Part shown: one piece after another, positions 1-8,628 of the stretch
Layout: each line of letters begins with the position of its first letter
How positions within the stretch are numbered: the first letter of the stretch is position 1
Assembly (NCBI RefSeq): GCF_003990725.2
Contig: NZ_CP030064.1
Location: 2,480,001 to 2,544,000 of the forward strand
Source: Halorubrum sp. PV6
GTDB taxonomy: Archaea; Halobacteriota; Halobacteria; Halobacteriales; Haloferacaceae
DNA length: 64,000 nucleotides
Reading direction: 5' to 3'
The notes under the pieces: model-generated
What the model was told of the DNA's origin: nothing
What the model saw: the letters and a program-made list of their open reading frames with translations, nothing else
The model's database searches: none
Position numbers and translations under genes: made by a program

Positions 1-61
1 GGGACGGGTCGGGCGGTTCCGGTCGGCGCCGAGGGTGCGTCGTCGAGCGTCGTTCGGAACG

Positions 62-69
62 CTTATACC
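62..69 (+). promoter_or_regulatory. TATA-like box of the tRNA-Gly gene
   Basis: The AT-rich element CTTATACC lies about 35 nt before the mature tRNA 5' end in otherwise GC-rich DNA, a position typical of an archaeal TATA box. The assignment is positional inference. Confidence 0.5.
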
Positions 70-101
70 TCCGACTCGGGCTATGTGAAATTGCGAAGCA
101 C

Positions 102-172
102 GCACCGGTAGTGTAGTGGTATCACGCAACCTTGCCATGGTTGCAACCCGAGTTCAAATCTCGGCCGGTGCA
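102..172 (+). tRNA. tRNA-Gly (anticodon GCC)
   Basis: This 71-nt sequence folds as a tRNA. The acceptor arms GCACCGG (102-108) and CCGGTGC (165-171) pair, followed by discriminator A172. The anticodon stem CAACC/GGTTG (127-131/139-143) encloses the loop TTGCCAT with anticodon GCC at 134-136. The T arm contains GTTCAAATC. There is no intron and CCA is not encoded. It reads GGC/GGU glycine codons. Its 3' end is copied several times just downstream, which suggests use as an integration site in the past. Confidence 0.97.
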
Positions 173-470
173 TCTTCTCGCTACGCTCGAAGATACACCG
201 GCCTGACTCCCCGCTCGCTGCGCTCGCGGGGAGTCTCGGCCGGTGCTTTTCTCACACAACGTAAGCAATCACCGAGAGAGATTTGAACGCTATCAGTCGC
301 GCGCAGCGGACGAAGCGAGCGAGCACGTCTGATTCTGCGTTCAAATCTCTGCCGGTGCCTCCCTACGGTCGTGTGCCGCCCGGCTTCCCGCTCGCTGCGT
401 CGCCGGCGCTGCGCGCCGGCTGCCAGAGAGACCAGAGGTCTCTCGCTGCTCACGGGAGTCTCGGCCGGTA
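173..470 (+). repeat. Cluster of partial tRNA-Gly 3'-end copies and hairpins
   Basis: This non-coding stretch contains fragments of the tRNA 3' end: GAGTCTCGGCCGGTGC at 231-246, GTTCAAATCTCTGCCGGTGC at 339-358 and TCTCGGCCGGTA near 459-470. Inverted pieces are also present. CACCGGCC (196-203) pairs with GGCCGGTG (238-245), enclosing GACTCCCCGC/GCGGGGAGTC, so 196-245 can form one long hairpin. GAGAGATTTGAACGC (276-290) is inverted relative to 337-350. Repeated tRNA tails are the usual trace of integrases using the gene as an att site (inference); no integrase gene is nearby. Reading frames crossing this region look spurious. Confidence 0.7.
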
Positions 471-574
471 TGATTCATCCATTTAAATGAAAGCGTGAGC
501 CGCCGGCGAGCGAACCGACCGCCACTTCTCCGCGACCGGTAGTTTCAATCGGCGATCCGCCGAACCGGTTGGAT

Positions 575-1408
575 ATGACCGTTCCAACCAAGACGCTCCC
601 GAGCGGCGCCGAGTTGCCGGCGCTCGGACTCGGGACGTACGACCTCGGCGACCACACGGCAGACAGCGTCCGTGCGGCGCTCGACGCCGGCTACGCCCAC
701 ATCGACACCGCCGAAGGGTATCACAACGAGGCGGCGATCGGCGAGGCGCTCGCCGAGTACGACCGCGACGAGGTGTTTCTCACCTCGAAGGTGCTCGCGA
801 AGAACCTCAACTACGAGTCGGTGATCGAGTCGTGTGAGGCCTCGCTCGACCGACTCGGCACCGGCTATCTCGATTTATACCTCATCCACTGGCCGAACCC
901 GGCAATCTCGCTGCGCGAGACGCTGCAGGCGATGGCCGAACTCCACGACCGGGGGCTCGTCCGCGACGTCGGCGTCTCGAATTTTAGCGCCTACCAACTC
1001 AGCTGCGCGCACCACGTCGCGGACGTGCCGATCGCGGTCAACCAGATCGAGTACCATCCCTGGTTCCAGCGCCCGGATCTCGTCGACTACTGCCACGAGT
1101 CGGACACCGTGATCGAGGCCGCGGCCCCGCTCGCGCGGACGGCGGTGTTCGACGACGAGGTCGTCGCCGACCTCGCCGAGACGTACGACAAACACCCCGC
1201 GCAGGTCGTGTTGCGGTGGGCGCTCGACAACGACGTGGTCGCGTTACCGCGGTCGGCGACCCCGGAACACGTCCGGGCCAACGCCGACCTCGACTGGGAG
1301 CTCGACGCCGCCGACCGGCGGCGACTCGACGGGCGCGACCGCGACGAACCGGTGTACGACACCCCGGCGCGCGACTGGACGAGCGACGTGTACGGGATCG
1401 AGCAGTAG
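575..1408 (+). CDS. Aldo/keto reductase
   Basis: A 277-residue cytosolic NAD(P)H-dependent carbonyl reductase of the aldo/keto reductase superfamily, a single TIM barrel of about the usual length. The catalytic tetrad is visible: Asp44 and Tyr49 in DTAEGYHNE, Lys72 in TSKVLAKN and His105 in LYLIHWPNP. The barrel continues with GVSNFSAYQL and NQIEYHPWFQ, both family signatures. I chose ATG 575; a TTG two codons upstream is also in frame but less likely. The gene converges with the Gfo6-type dehydrogenase downstream. The substrate cannot be told; small aldehydes, 2,5-diketogluconate-like sugars or xylose-type aldoses are typical for relatives. Confidence 0.93.
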   Translation: MTVPTKTLPSGAELPALGLGTYDLGDHTADSVRAALDAGYAHIDTAEGYHNEAAIGEALAEYDRDEVFLTSKVLAKNLNYESVIESCEASLDRLGTGYLDLYLIHWPNPAISLRETLQAMAELHDRGLVRDVGVSNFSAYQLSCAHHVADVPIAVNQIEYHPWFQRPDLVDYCHESDTVIEAAAPLARTAVFDDEVVADLAETYDKHPAQVVLRWALDNDVVALPRSATPEHVRANADLDWELDAADRRRLDGRDRDEPVYDTPARDWTSDVYGIEQ

Positions 1409-1442
1409 CCGACGCCTCTCGCGCCGGCCGCGAGCCTTGCGC

Positions 1443-2543
1443 TTACGACCGATCCGTATCGAGGTCGACGGGCTCCCCCGTCTCGGCCGACTGATAAATG
1501 CCGTCGATAGCGCGCACGTCCGTGAGCGCGTGGTCCCCGTCCGGGTGGAACGGTTCGCCGGCCAGAAGCTGGTGGCCGAAGTAGGCGAACTCCGCTTCGA
1601 TCTGGTGGACCTGCTCGAAGTCGACGTCGACGCGCGTGCCGTCGCGGACGACGGCGAACCCCCTGTCCTCGCGCTCGTAGAACGCCGGATCGAGGATCAG
1701 GCGCCCGTCCGTGCCGGTGACCTCCAGCCGGCTCGCGTGCTCGGCGTTCTGGCTCACCGTACACAGCGCGTCGACGCCGTCGGGGAACGCCAGCCGGAAA
1801 CTGGCGTGTTCGTCGACGCCCGCGAACGCCTCGTGGCGCGTTCGGGTCCGGCCCGACACCTGCACCGGGTCCTCGTCGAGAACGAATCGGGTCGTGTTGA
1901 TCGGGTAGACGCCCAGATCCATGAGCGCACAGCCGCCGGACAGTTCGGGGTCGAGCCGCCACTGATCGGTGTCGCCGGCGAGCTCCCCGAGCATCGTCTG
2001 GGACATCGTCGCGTGGACGTGAACCACGTCGCCGACGACGCCCGCCGAGCGGAGGTCACGGAGCCGGCGGACGGCGGGGTCGGTCTGCATGCGGTAGCCG
2101 ACCATCAGCGGCACGTCGGCCTCCCGACAGACATCCACGAGGCGGCGAGCGCGGTCCAGCGTCGATTCCAGCGGCTTCTCGCACAGAATCGCTTTCCCCT
2201 GTTTTGCGGCCGCGCGAACGTACCCAAGGTGGGTCGCGTTCGGCGTCGCGACGTACACCGCGTCGTACGCGTCCGCGACGGCGCCCGATCTGAACGCGTC
2301 GGGATCCACCTTGGTCACGTCGTGTTCGGCGGCGACCGTCTCCACCGCGTCCGCGTCGATGTCGGTGACGACGGTCGCCTCGGTGTACGCCGACCGGGCG
2401 ATTCCCGGCAGCGCCCACTCGCGGGCGAACCAGCCGAGGCCGACGACAGCGACTCTCACAGGGTCGGTGACGGCCTCCCGGTCCAGCGTCTCCCAGTCGC
2501 GGCGCGTGAACCCATCGAGGTACTCCGCCAGGGCGGTTTCCAT
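1443..2543 (-). CDS. gfo6: Gfo/Idh/MocA oxidoreductase, Gfo6-type D-xylose dehydrogenase
   Basis: A 366-residue NAD(P)-dependent sugar dehydrogenase. The N-terminal Rossmann fold shows VAVVGLGWFA (residues 31-40), and the EKP motif of the GFO/IDH/MocA family sits at 122-124 (LCEKPLEST). The unusual N-terminus, a short helix with DGFTRRDWE before the Rossmann fold, resembles the haloarchaeal Gfo6/XacA D-xylose 1-dehydrogenases that start oxidative pentose degradation. The substrate is inferred from this resemblance only. ATG 2543 is preferred over an upstream in-frame codon at 2645 because it begins right before the conserved helix. No other pentose-pathway genes are adjacent, so glucose or another aldose is possible. 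Confidence 0.8.
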   Translation of the reverse strand: METALAEYLDGFTRRDWETLDREAVTDPVRVAVVGLGWFAREWALPGIARSAYTEATVVTDIDADAVETVAAEHDVTKVDPDAFRSGAVADAYDAVYVATPNATHLGYVRAAAKQGKAILCEKPLESTLDRARRLVDVCREADVPLMVGYRMQTDPAVRRLRDLRSAGVVGDVVHVHATMSQTMLGELAGDTDQWRLDPELSGGCALMDLGVYPINTTRFVLDEDPVQVSGRTRTRHEAFAGVDEHASFRLAFPDGVDALCTVSQNAEHASRLEVTGTDGRLILDPAFYEREDRGFAVVRDGTRVDVDFEQVHQIEAEFAYFGHQLLAGEPFHPDGDHALTDVRAIDGIYQSAETGEPVDLDTDRS

Positions 2544-2693
2544 GCGTGCCCGTCCGCGTGCGGACGTGAAATAACCCCGGCGACGCGGACGGCCCGAACC
2601 CCGGCGACGCGAAACGCGCAAAAATCGACGATGCAGAGCACGCAATCCCCGACGAGGCGAGACTCGACGACACGCGGAGGTGCCGTCGAACGC

Positions 2694-3221
2694 TCACCAC
2701 GGCCCGTCGTAGTCCACTCGCGGGCGGTCGACGTCGATGCCGATATCGCGAAGTGCGGCGGTGGCGTTCTGGACGGGCGAGGGCGCCGGGCGGTCGAGCG
2801 CGTCGATCGTCGCCTCGGCGAACCGCACCGTCCAGTCGCCGCCGATCACGACGACCGCCCGGCGCGGTATCTGCGAGTGACCCTCCCACGATTCGGCGAG
2901 GAGGTCGTACGACTCGGCGACGGTCCCGTGGAAGTCTGAGACAATCGGGAAGGGGAATTCGAACCGGTCGGCGTACGCGAACCCCGCGTACAGCGAGTCG
3001 CCGGTGAGGGCGACGACGGCGAGGTCGTCGCGGCCGTGCCAGCCCGCGTCGCGGACACCGGCGAGCGCCGCGGTACAGGTCGGGACGAAGTTCGCGGGCG
3101 CGAAACAGCAGACGACCGCATCGTGGCGGTCGACGAGCCGGAACAGCTCCAGTTCCGCGGCGGTCCCGGCGGTGACCGCGGGGGCGATGAAGTCGGGAGC
3201 CGTGACGCCGACATCGATCAT
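2694..3221 (-). CDS. Peroxiredoxin-like redoxin-domain protein
   Basis: A 175-residue thioredoxin-fold protein of the AhpC/TSA-redoxin group, expected to reduce peroxides in the cytosol. The probable peroxidatic cysteine is Cys49 in PANFVPTCTAAL. The canonical P-x3-T-x2-C motif is incomplete: Pro42 and Cys49 are present but the Thr position is Val46. An extra Cys pair (Cys38-Cys39) precedes it. The following WHGRDDLAVVALTGDSLYAG and FPFPIVSDF segments fit the peroxiredoxin fold. ATG 3221 is chosen because the sequence MIDVGVTAPDF matches the usual family start. The gene diverges from the DedA-like gene at 3381. Confidence 0.85.
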   Translation of the reverse strand: MIDVGVTAPDFIAPAVTAGTAAELELFRLVDRHDAVVCCFAPANFVPTCTAALAGVRDAGWHGRDDLAVVALTGDSLYAGFAYADRFEFPFPIVSDFHGTVAESYDLLAESWEGHSQIPRRAVVVIGGDWTVRFAEATIDALDRPAPSPVQNATAALRDIGIDVDRPRVDYDGPW

Positions 3222-3380
3222 GGGTGACACGTTTGGTTGCCACTGATAAATACTCACCCCCGGCCTCGTCGGCGTATCCGCGCACCCGAAACGCCGATCG
3301 AAGCGCTAAACGGACGGGACGACACCTGCGAGCGTATTTCACGGTGTAAGAGTTTTACGTCCCGACGACCGACTGGTGTC

Positions 3381-3929
3381 GTGTTCGGTTCTCACGCCGC
3401 CACGGCGCTCGCCCTCGTCGACAGCTACGGTGCGATCGCCATTTTCGCGGTCTTCGCGCTCGAAGGCGCGCTCGTCGGGAAGATGCTCCCGGCGCGGACC
3501 CTGTTCGTCACCGCCGTGGTCGCCGTCGGCGTCGAGGCGGTCGCGGTGCTGCCGGTGTTCGCCGCGGCGGTGGTCGGCGCGACCGTCGGCCAGTCGGTGG
3601 TGTTCGTCGCGGTGCGCCGGTTCGACGCGGACCCCACGTCGCTCAGGCTGGTCCCGGTCGACGAGGGGCAGTTGGAGGGCGTGGGGCGCTGGTTCGACCG
3701 ATGGGGCCTGCCGGCGGTGGCGGCCTCGAACGCGGTCCCCGGCACCCGCGGCTGGCTCGCCGTCCCAACCGCGAACGCCTCGTCCGTCTCCGCGCCGCGG
3801 TTCGCCGCCGCGTCGCTCGTCGGGTCCGTGGCCTACGTCGGCGCGCTGGCCGCCGTCGGCGTCGCCGTGGTGTTCGGGTTCGGTGACGCCCTCGGCGCGT
3901 TCGGCGCCGGCGCGGTCGCGTATTTATAA
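3381..3929 (+). CDS. DedA/VTT-domain-like membrane protein
   Basis: A 182-residue protein that is almost entirely hydrophobic, with about four or five membrane segments. The core SNAVPGTRGWLAVPTANA near residues 115-132 resembles the R-x-x-P-G-x-R segment of DedA/VTT (SNARE-associated) proteins, which include lipid scramblases and transporters. The acidic EGALVGKMLPA near the N-terminus also fits. I chose GTG 3381 because the upstream in-frame extension is arginine-rich and not membrane-like. Its TAA stop overlaps the stop of the convergent carboxyltransferase gene by 6 bp in a shared TTATAA palindrome. The exact substrate is unknown. Confidence 0.7.
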   Translation: MFGSHAATALALVDSYGAIAIFAVFALEGALVGKMLPARTLFVTAVVAVGVEAVAVLPVFAAAVVGATVGQSVVFVAVRRFDADPTSLRLVPVDEGQLEGVGRWFDRWGLPAVAASNAVPGTRGWLAVPTANASSVSAPRFAAASLVGSVAYVGALAAVGVAVVFGFGDALGAFGAGAVAYL

Positions 3930-5729
3930 CACCGTGCCGTGCTTCTTGTCCGGGAGGTCCTTCTCGACATCCTCGTAGAACGCGAAGCGCGCGGCCAGTT
4001 CCTCGCGGAGCGAAGAGGGCGCGACGATCTCGTCGATGACGACCTCGCTGGCCATCCGGTGGATGTCGATATCCTCGCGGTACTCCTCGCGTAGGCGCGC
4101 CTCGGTCTCGGCGCGCTCCTCGGGGTCGTCGATCGCGGCGAGCTTCCGGGCGTAGACGGCGTTGATCGCGGCCTCCGGCCCCATGATACCGATCTCGCCG
4201 GACGGGAGCCCGATCACGCTCTCGGGGTCGTAGGCGGGGCCGCCCATCGCGTAGATGCCCGCGCCGTACGCCTTCCGGGTGACGACGGTCTGTTTCGGGA
4301 CCGTCGCCGAGGAGGTGGCGTAGATCATCTTCTTGCCCTTCTCTAAGATCGCGTCCTTCTCGACTCCCGACCCCGCCATGAACCCCGGCGTGTCACAGAG
4401 GTACAACAGGGGGATCTCGTAGGCGTCGCAGGTCCAGATGAACTCCGCCGCCTTCTCCGCCGCGTCCGGGAAGATGGCGCCCGAGCGAACCGTGGGGTCG
4501 TTGGCGACGACGCCGACAGGCCGGCCGTCGATCCGACAGAACGCCGTGACGATCTCCGAGCCGTACCCCTCCTTCAGCTCGAAGACGGACTCCGCGTCGG
4601 CGATCCGGTCGAGGAGGTCGCGGACGTCGTAGGGTCGGTTCGGCGAGGCGGGGATCAGCTCGTCGATCCCCTCGGGCGAGAACTTCGGGGGCTTCGGCTC
4701 CCGTTTCGGGGGCTTCTCGCCCGCCTTGTCGGGGAGGTAGCCGACGAGGTCGGCGACGAGTTCGCGGGCGTGCTCCTCGTCGCGGGCGACGAGATCCGCG
4801 GAGCCGGACTCCTCGGCGTGGACCCGCGGGCCGCCGAGGTCGTCCATCTCTATCTCCTCGCCGGTGACCATCTTCACCATCCGCGGCGAGGCGATGGCCA
4901 TCGCCGACATCCCCTCGACCATCACGGTGAAGTCGGCGAAGACGGGCGTGTAGGCGGCGCCGGCGATACAGGGGCCGTACAAGACGCAGATCTGTGGGGC
5001 GGCGCCGGAGAGCATCGAGTGGTTGTAGTAGTACTTCCCGATCCCCTCGCGGTTGGCGAAGAAGCCGGTCTGCTGGTCGATCCGACCGCCCGAGGAGTCC
5101 ATCAGGTAGAGGATCGGCTTCCCGGTTTTCAGCGCGCGCTGTTGCATCCGGAGGAACTTCTCGACGCCCTTCGCCGCCATCGACCCCGCCTTCACGGTGA
5201 AGTCGTTGGCCATGAAGTGAACGTCGCGACCCTCGAACTCGGCCGCGCCGGTGAGCAGGCCGTCGCCGGGGAGCCGGTCGTCGGTGGCCGCGTCCTCCTC
5301 GTCGCCTGTCGGAGCGTTCGGGTGCCAGTCGTCGAAGGCGGCGAACTTCCCGTCCTCGAAGTGGAGTCCCGCGGGGTCGCCGTCGGTCGCGCTCGCGTCG
5401 CCGGCCCCCCGCGTGCCGCCCTCGCCGCCGAACCAGAGGTCGAGCCGGTCGCGGACGAACAGTTTGCCCTGCTCCGGGAGTCGCTGGCGGTACTTCTCCG
5501 GACCGCCCTCCAGGATGTCGTCGATCTCCTCCCGGAGCGCGCGCTCGCGGTCCGTCGGGCCGAGGTCGTCGTCGAGCGGGTAGTCGACCGCCGGCGGGTC
5601 GGCGCTCGCGGCGGGCTCCGCGCGCTCGCCGACGTGAACGTCGACGCCGACGCCGAGATGTTCGGCGAGCGACTTCGCGATCGCTTCGGCCTCTTCGGGC
5701 GTCGCCGCCGCGCCGACGTGGACTTTCAT
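3924..5729 (-). CDS. Acyl-CoA carboxylase carboxyltransferase subunit (PccB-like)
   Basis: A 601-residue biotin-dependent carboxyltransferase with the two crotonase-like halves of the propionyl/methylcrotonyl-CoA carboxylase beta family. Visible features include GGRIDQQTGFF, GPCIAGAAYTP, the oxyanion region PRMVKMVTGEE, then CDTPGFMAGSGVEK, AYGAGIYAMGG and the C-terminal IGIMGPEAAINAVYARK. It transfers carboxyl from biotin to an acyl-CoA. An N-terminal extension of about 90 acidic residues makes it longer than typical PccB (about 510). ATG 5729 (MKVHVGAAAT) is chosen. No biotin carboxylase or BCCP gene is adjacent, so its partner must be encoded elsewhere. The chain-length preference is unknown. 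Confidence 0.88.
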   Translation of the reverse strand: MKVHVGAAATPEEAEAIAKSLAEHLGVGVDVHVGERAEPAASADPPAVDYPLDDDLGPTDRERALREEIDDILEGGPEKYRQRLPEQGKLFVRDRLDLWFGGEGGTRGAGDASATDGDPAGLHFEDGKFAAFDDWHPNAPTGDEEDAATDDRLPGDGLLTGAAEFEGRDVHFMANDFTVKAGSMAAKGVEKFLRMQQRALKTGKPILYLMDSSGGRIDQQTGFFANREGIGKYYYNHSMLSGAAPQICVLYGPCIAGAAYTPVFADFTVMVEGMSAMAIASPRMVKMVTGEEIEMDDLGGPRVHAEESGSADLVARDEEHARELVADLVGYLPDKAGEKPPKREPKPPKFSPEGIDELIPASPNRPYDVRDLLDRIADAESVFELKEGYGSEIVTAFCRIDGRPVGVVANDPTVRSGAIFPDAAEKAAEFIWTCDAYEIPLLYLCDTPGFMAGSGVEKDAILEKGKKMIYATSSATVPKQTVVTRKAYGAGIYAMGGPAYDPESVIGLPSGEIGIMGPEAAINAVYARKLAAIDDPEERAETEARLREEYREDIDIHRMASEVVIDEIVAPSSLREELAARFAFYEDVEKDLPDKKHGTVL

Positions 5730-5811
5730 GGACGCAAGATTTGCGGTAGATCCTAAACAGTTTTCCATGCGGGTTCGCGGTCGCCCCGGCGGCTCGAAAA
5801 GACGCGCCGCG

Positions 5812-6708
5812 CTACGCCAGCGCCGCCTGCAGCCGTTCGACCAGTTCCTCGTTGCCGACGTACAGCGGCACGCGGTCGTGGACGCCCTCGGGCTCGACGT
5901 CGAGGATGTGTTGTTCGCCGTCGGTCGCCGTCCCGCCCGCCCGCTCGATGATGTACGCGATGGGGTTCGCCTCGAAGGAGAGCCGGAGCTTCCCGTCCGG
6001 CGCGTCGACCAGCGCGGGGTACGCGAAGACGCCGCCGTAGGTGAGCACCTGGTTCACGTCGCCGACCATGGCGCCGCCGTACCGGAGTTTCAGTTCGTCC
6101 TCGATCTCGCGGGCGTAGGCGGTGAAGTCGGCGGGCCAGTCGGGGACGCGCCCCCCGAACCCGTAGACGAGCGGGTCGTCGGGGAGTCGCAGGTCGGCCT
6201 CGACGACGGACCGCTCGACGCCCTCGCCGTCGCCCGCGACCACCTCCTCGCGGACGCCGGACGCGTCGGCGACGACCATCGTCGTGATCGGGCCGTACAG
6301 GACGTAGCCGGCGGCGACGAGGTCGCGCCCGGTCGCCGGAAGCGGGGCGTCGTACACGCCGACGACCGTGCCCATCGCGTTGTTCGACCGGAGGTTCGAG
6401 GAGCCGTCGAGCGGGTCGATGGCGACCGCGTACGCGCCCTCGCCGACCGCGCCGCCGGCGTCGACGGCGGCCTCGCGCTCCTCGCTGACGAACGAGCCGA
6501 CGCCGTCGACCGCCGTGATCGCCTCGCCGAGCAGTTCGTCGGCGTAGAGGTCGCCGGCCAGCACGGACTCGCCGGAGGCGTTCTCCGTCCCGCTCTCGAC
6601 GCGGCGACCGGGGAGCGCGGCGCGGATCTCGGGGGCGGTGGCCGCGACCGCGTCGAAGACCGCCTCGACGGTCGAGTCGGCGCCGCCGTCCGACGCAGGG
6701 TCGGCCAT
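5812..6708 (-). CDS. fbp: Fructose-1,6-bisphosphatase (class I / IMPase superfamily)
   Basis: A 298-residue Mg-dependent sugar phosphatase. The metal-binding motif DPLDGSSN is at residues 98-106, preceded by the acidic VSEEREA loop (74-80) and followed by YGGAMVGDVNQVLTYGGVFAYP, both typical of FBPase I. It would hydrolyse fructose 1,6-bisphosphate to fructose 6-phosphate in gluconeogenesis. It is the second gene of a coupled pair with the class I aldolase: the aldolase stop and this ATG share one base (TGATG at 6710-6706). This pairing strongly supports the gluconeogenic role over inositol monophosphatase activity. Confidence 0.93.
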   Translation of the reverse strand: MADPASDGGADSTVEAVFDAVAATAPEIRAALPGRRVESGTENASGESVLAGDLYADELLGEAITAVDGVGSFVSEEREAAVDAGGAVGEGAYAVAIDPLDGSSNLRSNNAMGTVVGVYDAPLPATGRDLVAAGYVLYGPITTMVVADASGVREEVVAGDGEGVERSVVEADLRLPDDPLVYGFGGRVPDWPADFTAYAREIEDELKLRYGGAMVGDVNQVLTYGGVFAYPALVDAPDGKLRLSFEANPIAYIIERAGGTATDGEQHILDVEPEGVHDRVPLYVGNEELVERLQAALA

Positions 6709-7511
6709 CAGTCGTCGCTCTCGGCGATCGCCAGCGCCTCGTCGGGCGCTACCTCTTGGAAGATCACGGCTTCCAGCGCGTCGAGGATGCGTTCGGGGTC
6801 GTCACGCTGGAACACGTTCCGCCCCACAGCGACGCCGGTGGCGCCCGCGTCGATGGCGTTCGCGACGTTCCGGAGGAACGCCTTGTCGTCGCGCATCGTC
6901 CCGCCGGACATCACCACGTCCGCCGGACCGGCCATCTCGACGGCGTGACCCATCGCCTCGGCGGAGCCGGGGTACTTCACCTTCACCACGTCGGCGCCGA
7001 GCTCCAAGCCGAGGCGCGCGCCGTACGAGATCACGTCGGGGCTGCCGTCGTTGCGGAGGCCCTGCCCGCGGGGGTACGACCACATGACGACGCCCATGTC
7101 GTGTTCGCGGGCGCCCTCCTGTGCGGTCCGGAACTCCTCGGCCATCTCAATCTCGTGGTTCGAGCCGCCGTAGACCGTGAATCCGATCGCGTCGGCGCCC
7201 AACTCGGCCGCGTACTCGGGCGTGCAGTTGACCGCGCTGTTCGGCTCGCCCCGCCAGAGGTTCGAGGTCCCGTTGAGTTTCAAAAGGAGGTTGACGTCGT
7301 CCTCGTAGTCGGGGTAGTACGCCTCGGCGAGCCCCTTCTGGACCGCCAGCGAGGTGACCGCCTCGTGCGTGGCGAGTTCGAAGATCCGCTCGGGGTCCGC
7401 CGTCTCGGGATTCGGCTCGAAGTCGACCGGCCCGTGTTCGATCCCGTGGTCGTACGCCAAGATGAGCGACTTACCGTCCCGCGAGATGTTGTCGGCGGCG
7501 TGTGGGAGCAT
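6708..7511 (-). CDS. Fructose-bisphosphate aldolase, archaeal class I
   Basis: A 267-residue Schiff-base aldolase of the archaeal DhnA/FbaB type, interconverting fructose 1,6-bisphosphate and triose phosphates. Markers are ILAYDHGIEHGP near the N-terminus, KLNGTSNLWRG, FTVYGGSNHE, the Lys-rich strand DVVKVKYPG (Lys177 or Lys179 is the likely Schiff-base lysine) and the phosphate loop VMSGGTMRDDK with GVAVGRNVFQR. It lies directly upstream of and overlaps fbp by one base, forming a gluconeogenic operon. The upstream region has an AT-rich stretch suitable for a promoter. Confidence 0.95.
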   Translation of the reverse strand: MLPHAADNISRDGKSLILAYDHGIEHGPVDFEPNPETADPERIFELATHEAVTSLAVQKGLAEAYYPDYEDDVNLLLKLNGTSNLWRGEPNSAVNCTPEYAAELGADAIGFTVYGGSNHEIEMAEEFRTAQEGAREHDMGVVMWSYPRGQGLRNDGSPDVISYGARLGLELGADVVKVKYPGSAEAMGHAVEMAGPADVVMSGGTMRDDKAFLRNVANAIDAGATGVAVGRNVFQRDDPERILDALEAVIFQEVAPDEALAIAESDD

Positions 7512-7710
7512 CGATTCATACTCCCGTTACATCGGTAAAAAACACTATGGTCGGACGGGCGGGCGTAAAGAATTGAATTCGGCCGGTTCCGCGCGTCTTG
7601 ACGGTTTCTAACGGAGATTGAGAGAGAACATACTTACTACTCAAATAGTTAATTATGGCACGCAGGACGAACGCGCCTCCCGTGGGTGGTCGTCTCGGGC
7701 AGGAAGCCGC

Positions 7711-7718
7711 AATACTTA
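7711..7718 (+). promoter_or_regulatory. TATA-like box before the 3-hydroxyacyl-CoA dehydrogenase gene
   Basis: AATACTTA lies 30 nt before ATG 7745, the spacing expected for a leaderless haloarchaeal transcript. It supports ATG 7745 over the in-frame start at 7655. Confidence 0.45.
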
Positions 7719-7744
7719 CCACGCCCGGCGCGACAGCGTGCCGC

Positions 7745-8602
7745 ATGCGAGCGTTAGCAGACATCGACGTCGTGGGCGTCGTCGGCGCCGGGACGATGGG
7801 CAACGGGATCGCGCAGGTCGCGGCGACGGCCGGCTACGAGGTCACCATGCGCGACATCGAGCCCGAGTACGTCGAGCGCGGGCTCGACAGCATCGACGAC
7901 AGCCTCGCCCGGCTCGACGAGAAGGGGCGGCTCGACGACGCCCCGGAAGCGATCCGGGACCGAATAACGGGCACCACCGACCTCGACGCCCTCGCGGGAG
8001 CCGACGTGGTCGTCGAGGCCGCAGTCGAAGATCTTGCGGTGAAACGAGAGATATTCGCCGACCTCGACGCGGTGACCGACGACGACGTGGTCCTCGCGAC
8101 CAACACCTCGACGCTCTCTATCACGGCCGTCGCGAGCGCCACCGACCGCGCGAGCGACGTGGTCGGCCTCCACTTCATGAACCCGGTCCCGATAATGGAC
8201 GGCGTGGAGGTCGTCGTGGGCGAACACACGACGGACGCGGTCGTCGACTTCGCGCACGCCTTCGCCGAGGACCTCGGCAAGGAGACGTGGGAGGCGGACG
8301 ACAAGCCCGGCTTCGTCACGAACCGAATTCTGATGCCGTGGATAAACGAGGGCGTCCGGGCGTACGACGAGGGCGTCGCGGACAAGGAAGATATCGACCG
8401 GGGGATGAAACTCGGGACGAACGTCCCGATGGGGCCGCTGGAACTCGCCGACCACATCGGCCTCGACGTGGTGGTCAACGCCAGCGAGACGCTGTACGAC
8501 GAACTCGGCGACCGGTACAAGCCGGCGTACCTCCTGAAACGGAAGGTAGAGGCGGGCGACCTCGGGAAAAAAACCGGCCGCGGGTTCTACGAGTACGAGT
8601 AG
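7745..8602 (+). CDS. 3-hydroxyacyl-CoA (3-hydroxybutyryl-CoA) dehydrogenase
   Basis: A 285-residue single-function NAD-dependent dehydrogenase that oxidises (S)-3-hydroxyacyl-CoA in beta-oxidation or the reverse in polymer and butyrate metabolism. The Rossmann motif VVGAGTMGNGIAQ is at residues 12-24. The second signature GLHFMNPVPIMDGVEVV carries the catalytic His. The C-terminal helical domain has FVTNRILMPWINEG, the GTNVPMGPLELADHIGLD stretch and the terminal KTGRGFYEYE typical of Hbd/PaaH. The length (about 280) fits the family. Start ATG 7745 is supported by the upstream TATA-like box. It stands alone, downstream of the divergent aldolase operon. Confidence 0.95.
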   Translation: MRALADIDVVGVVGAGTMGNGIAQVAATAGYEVTMRDIEPEYVERGLDSIDDSLARLDEKGRLDDAPEAIRDRITGTTDLDALAGADVVVEAAVEDLAVKREIFADLDAVTDDDVVLATNTSTLSITAVASATDRASDVVGLHFMNPVPIMDGVEVVVGEHTTDAVVDFAHAFAEDLGKETWEADDKPGFVTNRILMPWINEGVRAYDEGVADKEDIDRGMKLGTNVPMGPLELADHIGLDVVVNASETLYDELGDRYKPAYLLKRKVEAGDLGKKTGRGFYEYE

Positions 8603-8628
8603 AGCGCGTCGAACACCGGCACGGCGAG

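Noticed and set aside
181-453. A 90-codon minus-strand frame after tRNA-Gly
   Set aside because: Arg/Ser-rich product over hairpins and tRNA remnants; no start signal or family feature.
7516-7803. A 95-codon minus-strand frame between the aldolase and dehydrogenase genes
   Set aside because: It overlaps the true dehydrogenase start and shows no family feature or promoter.
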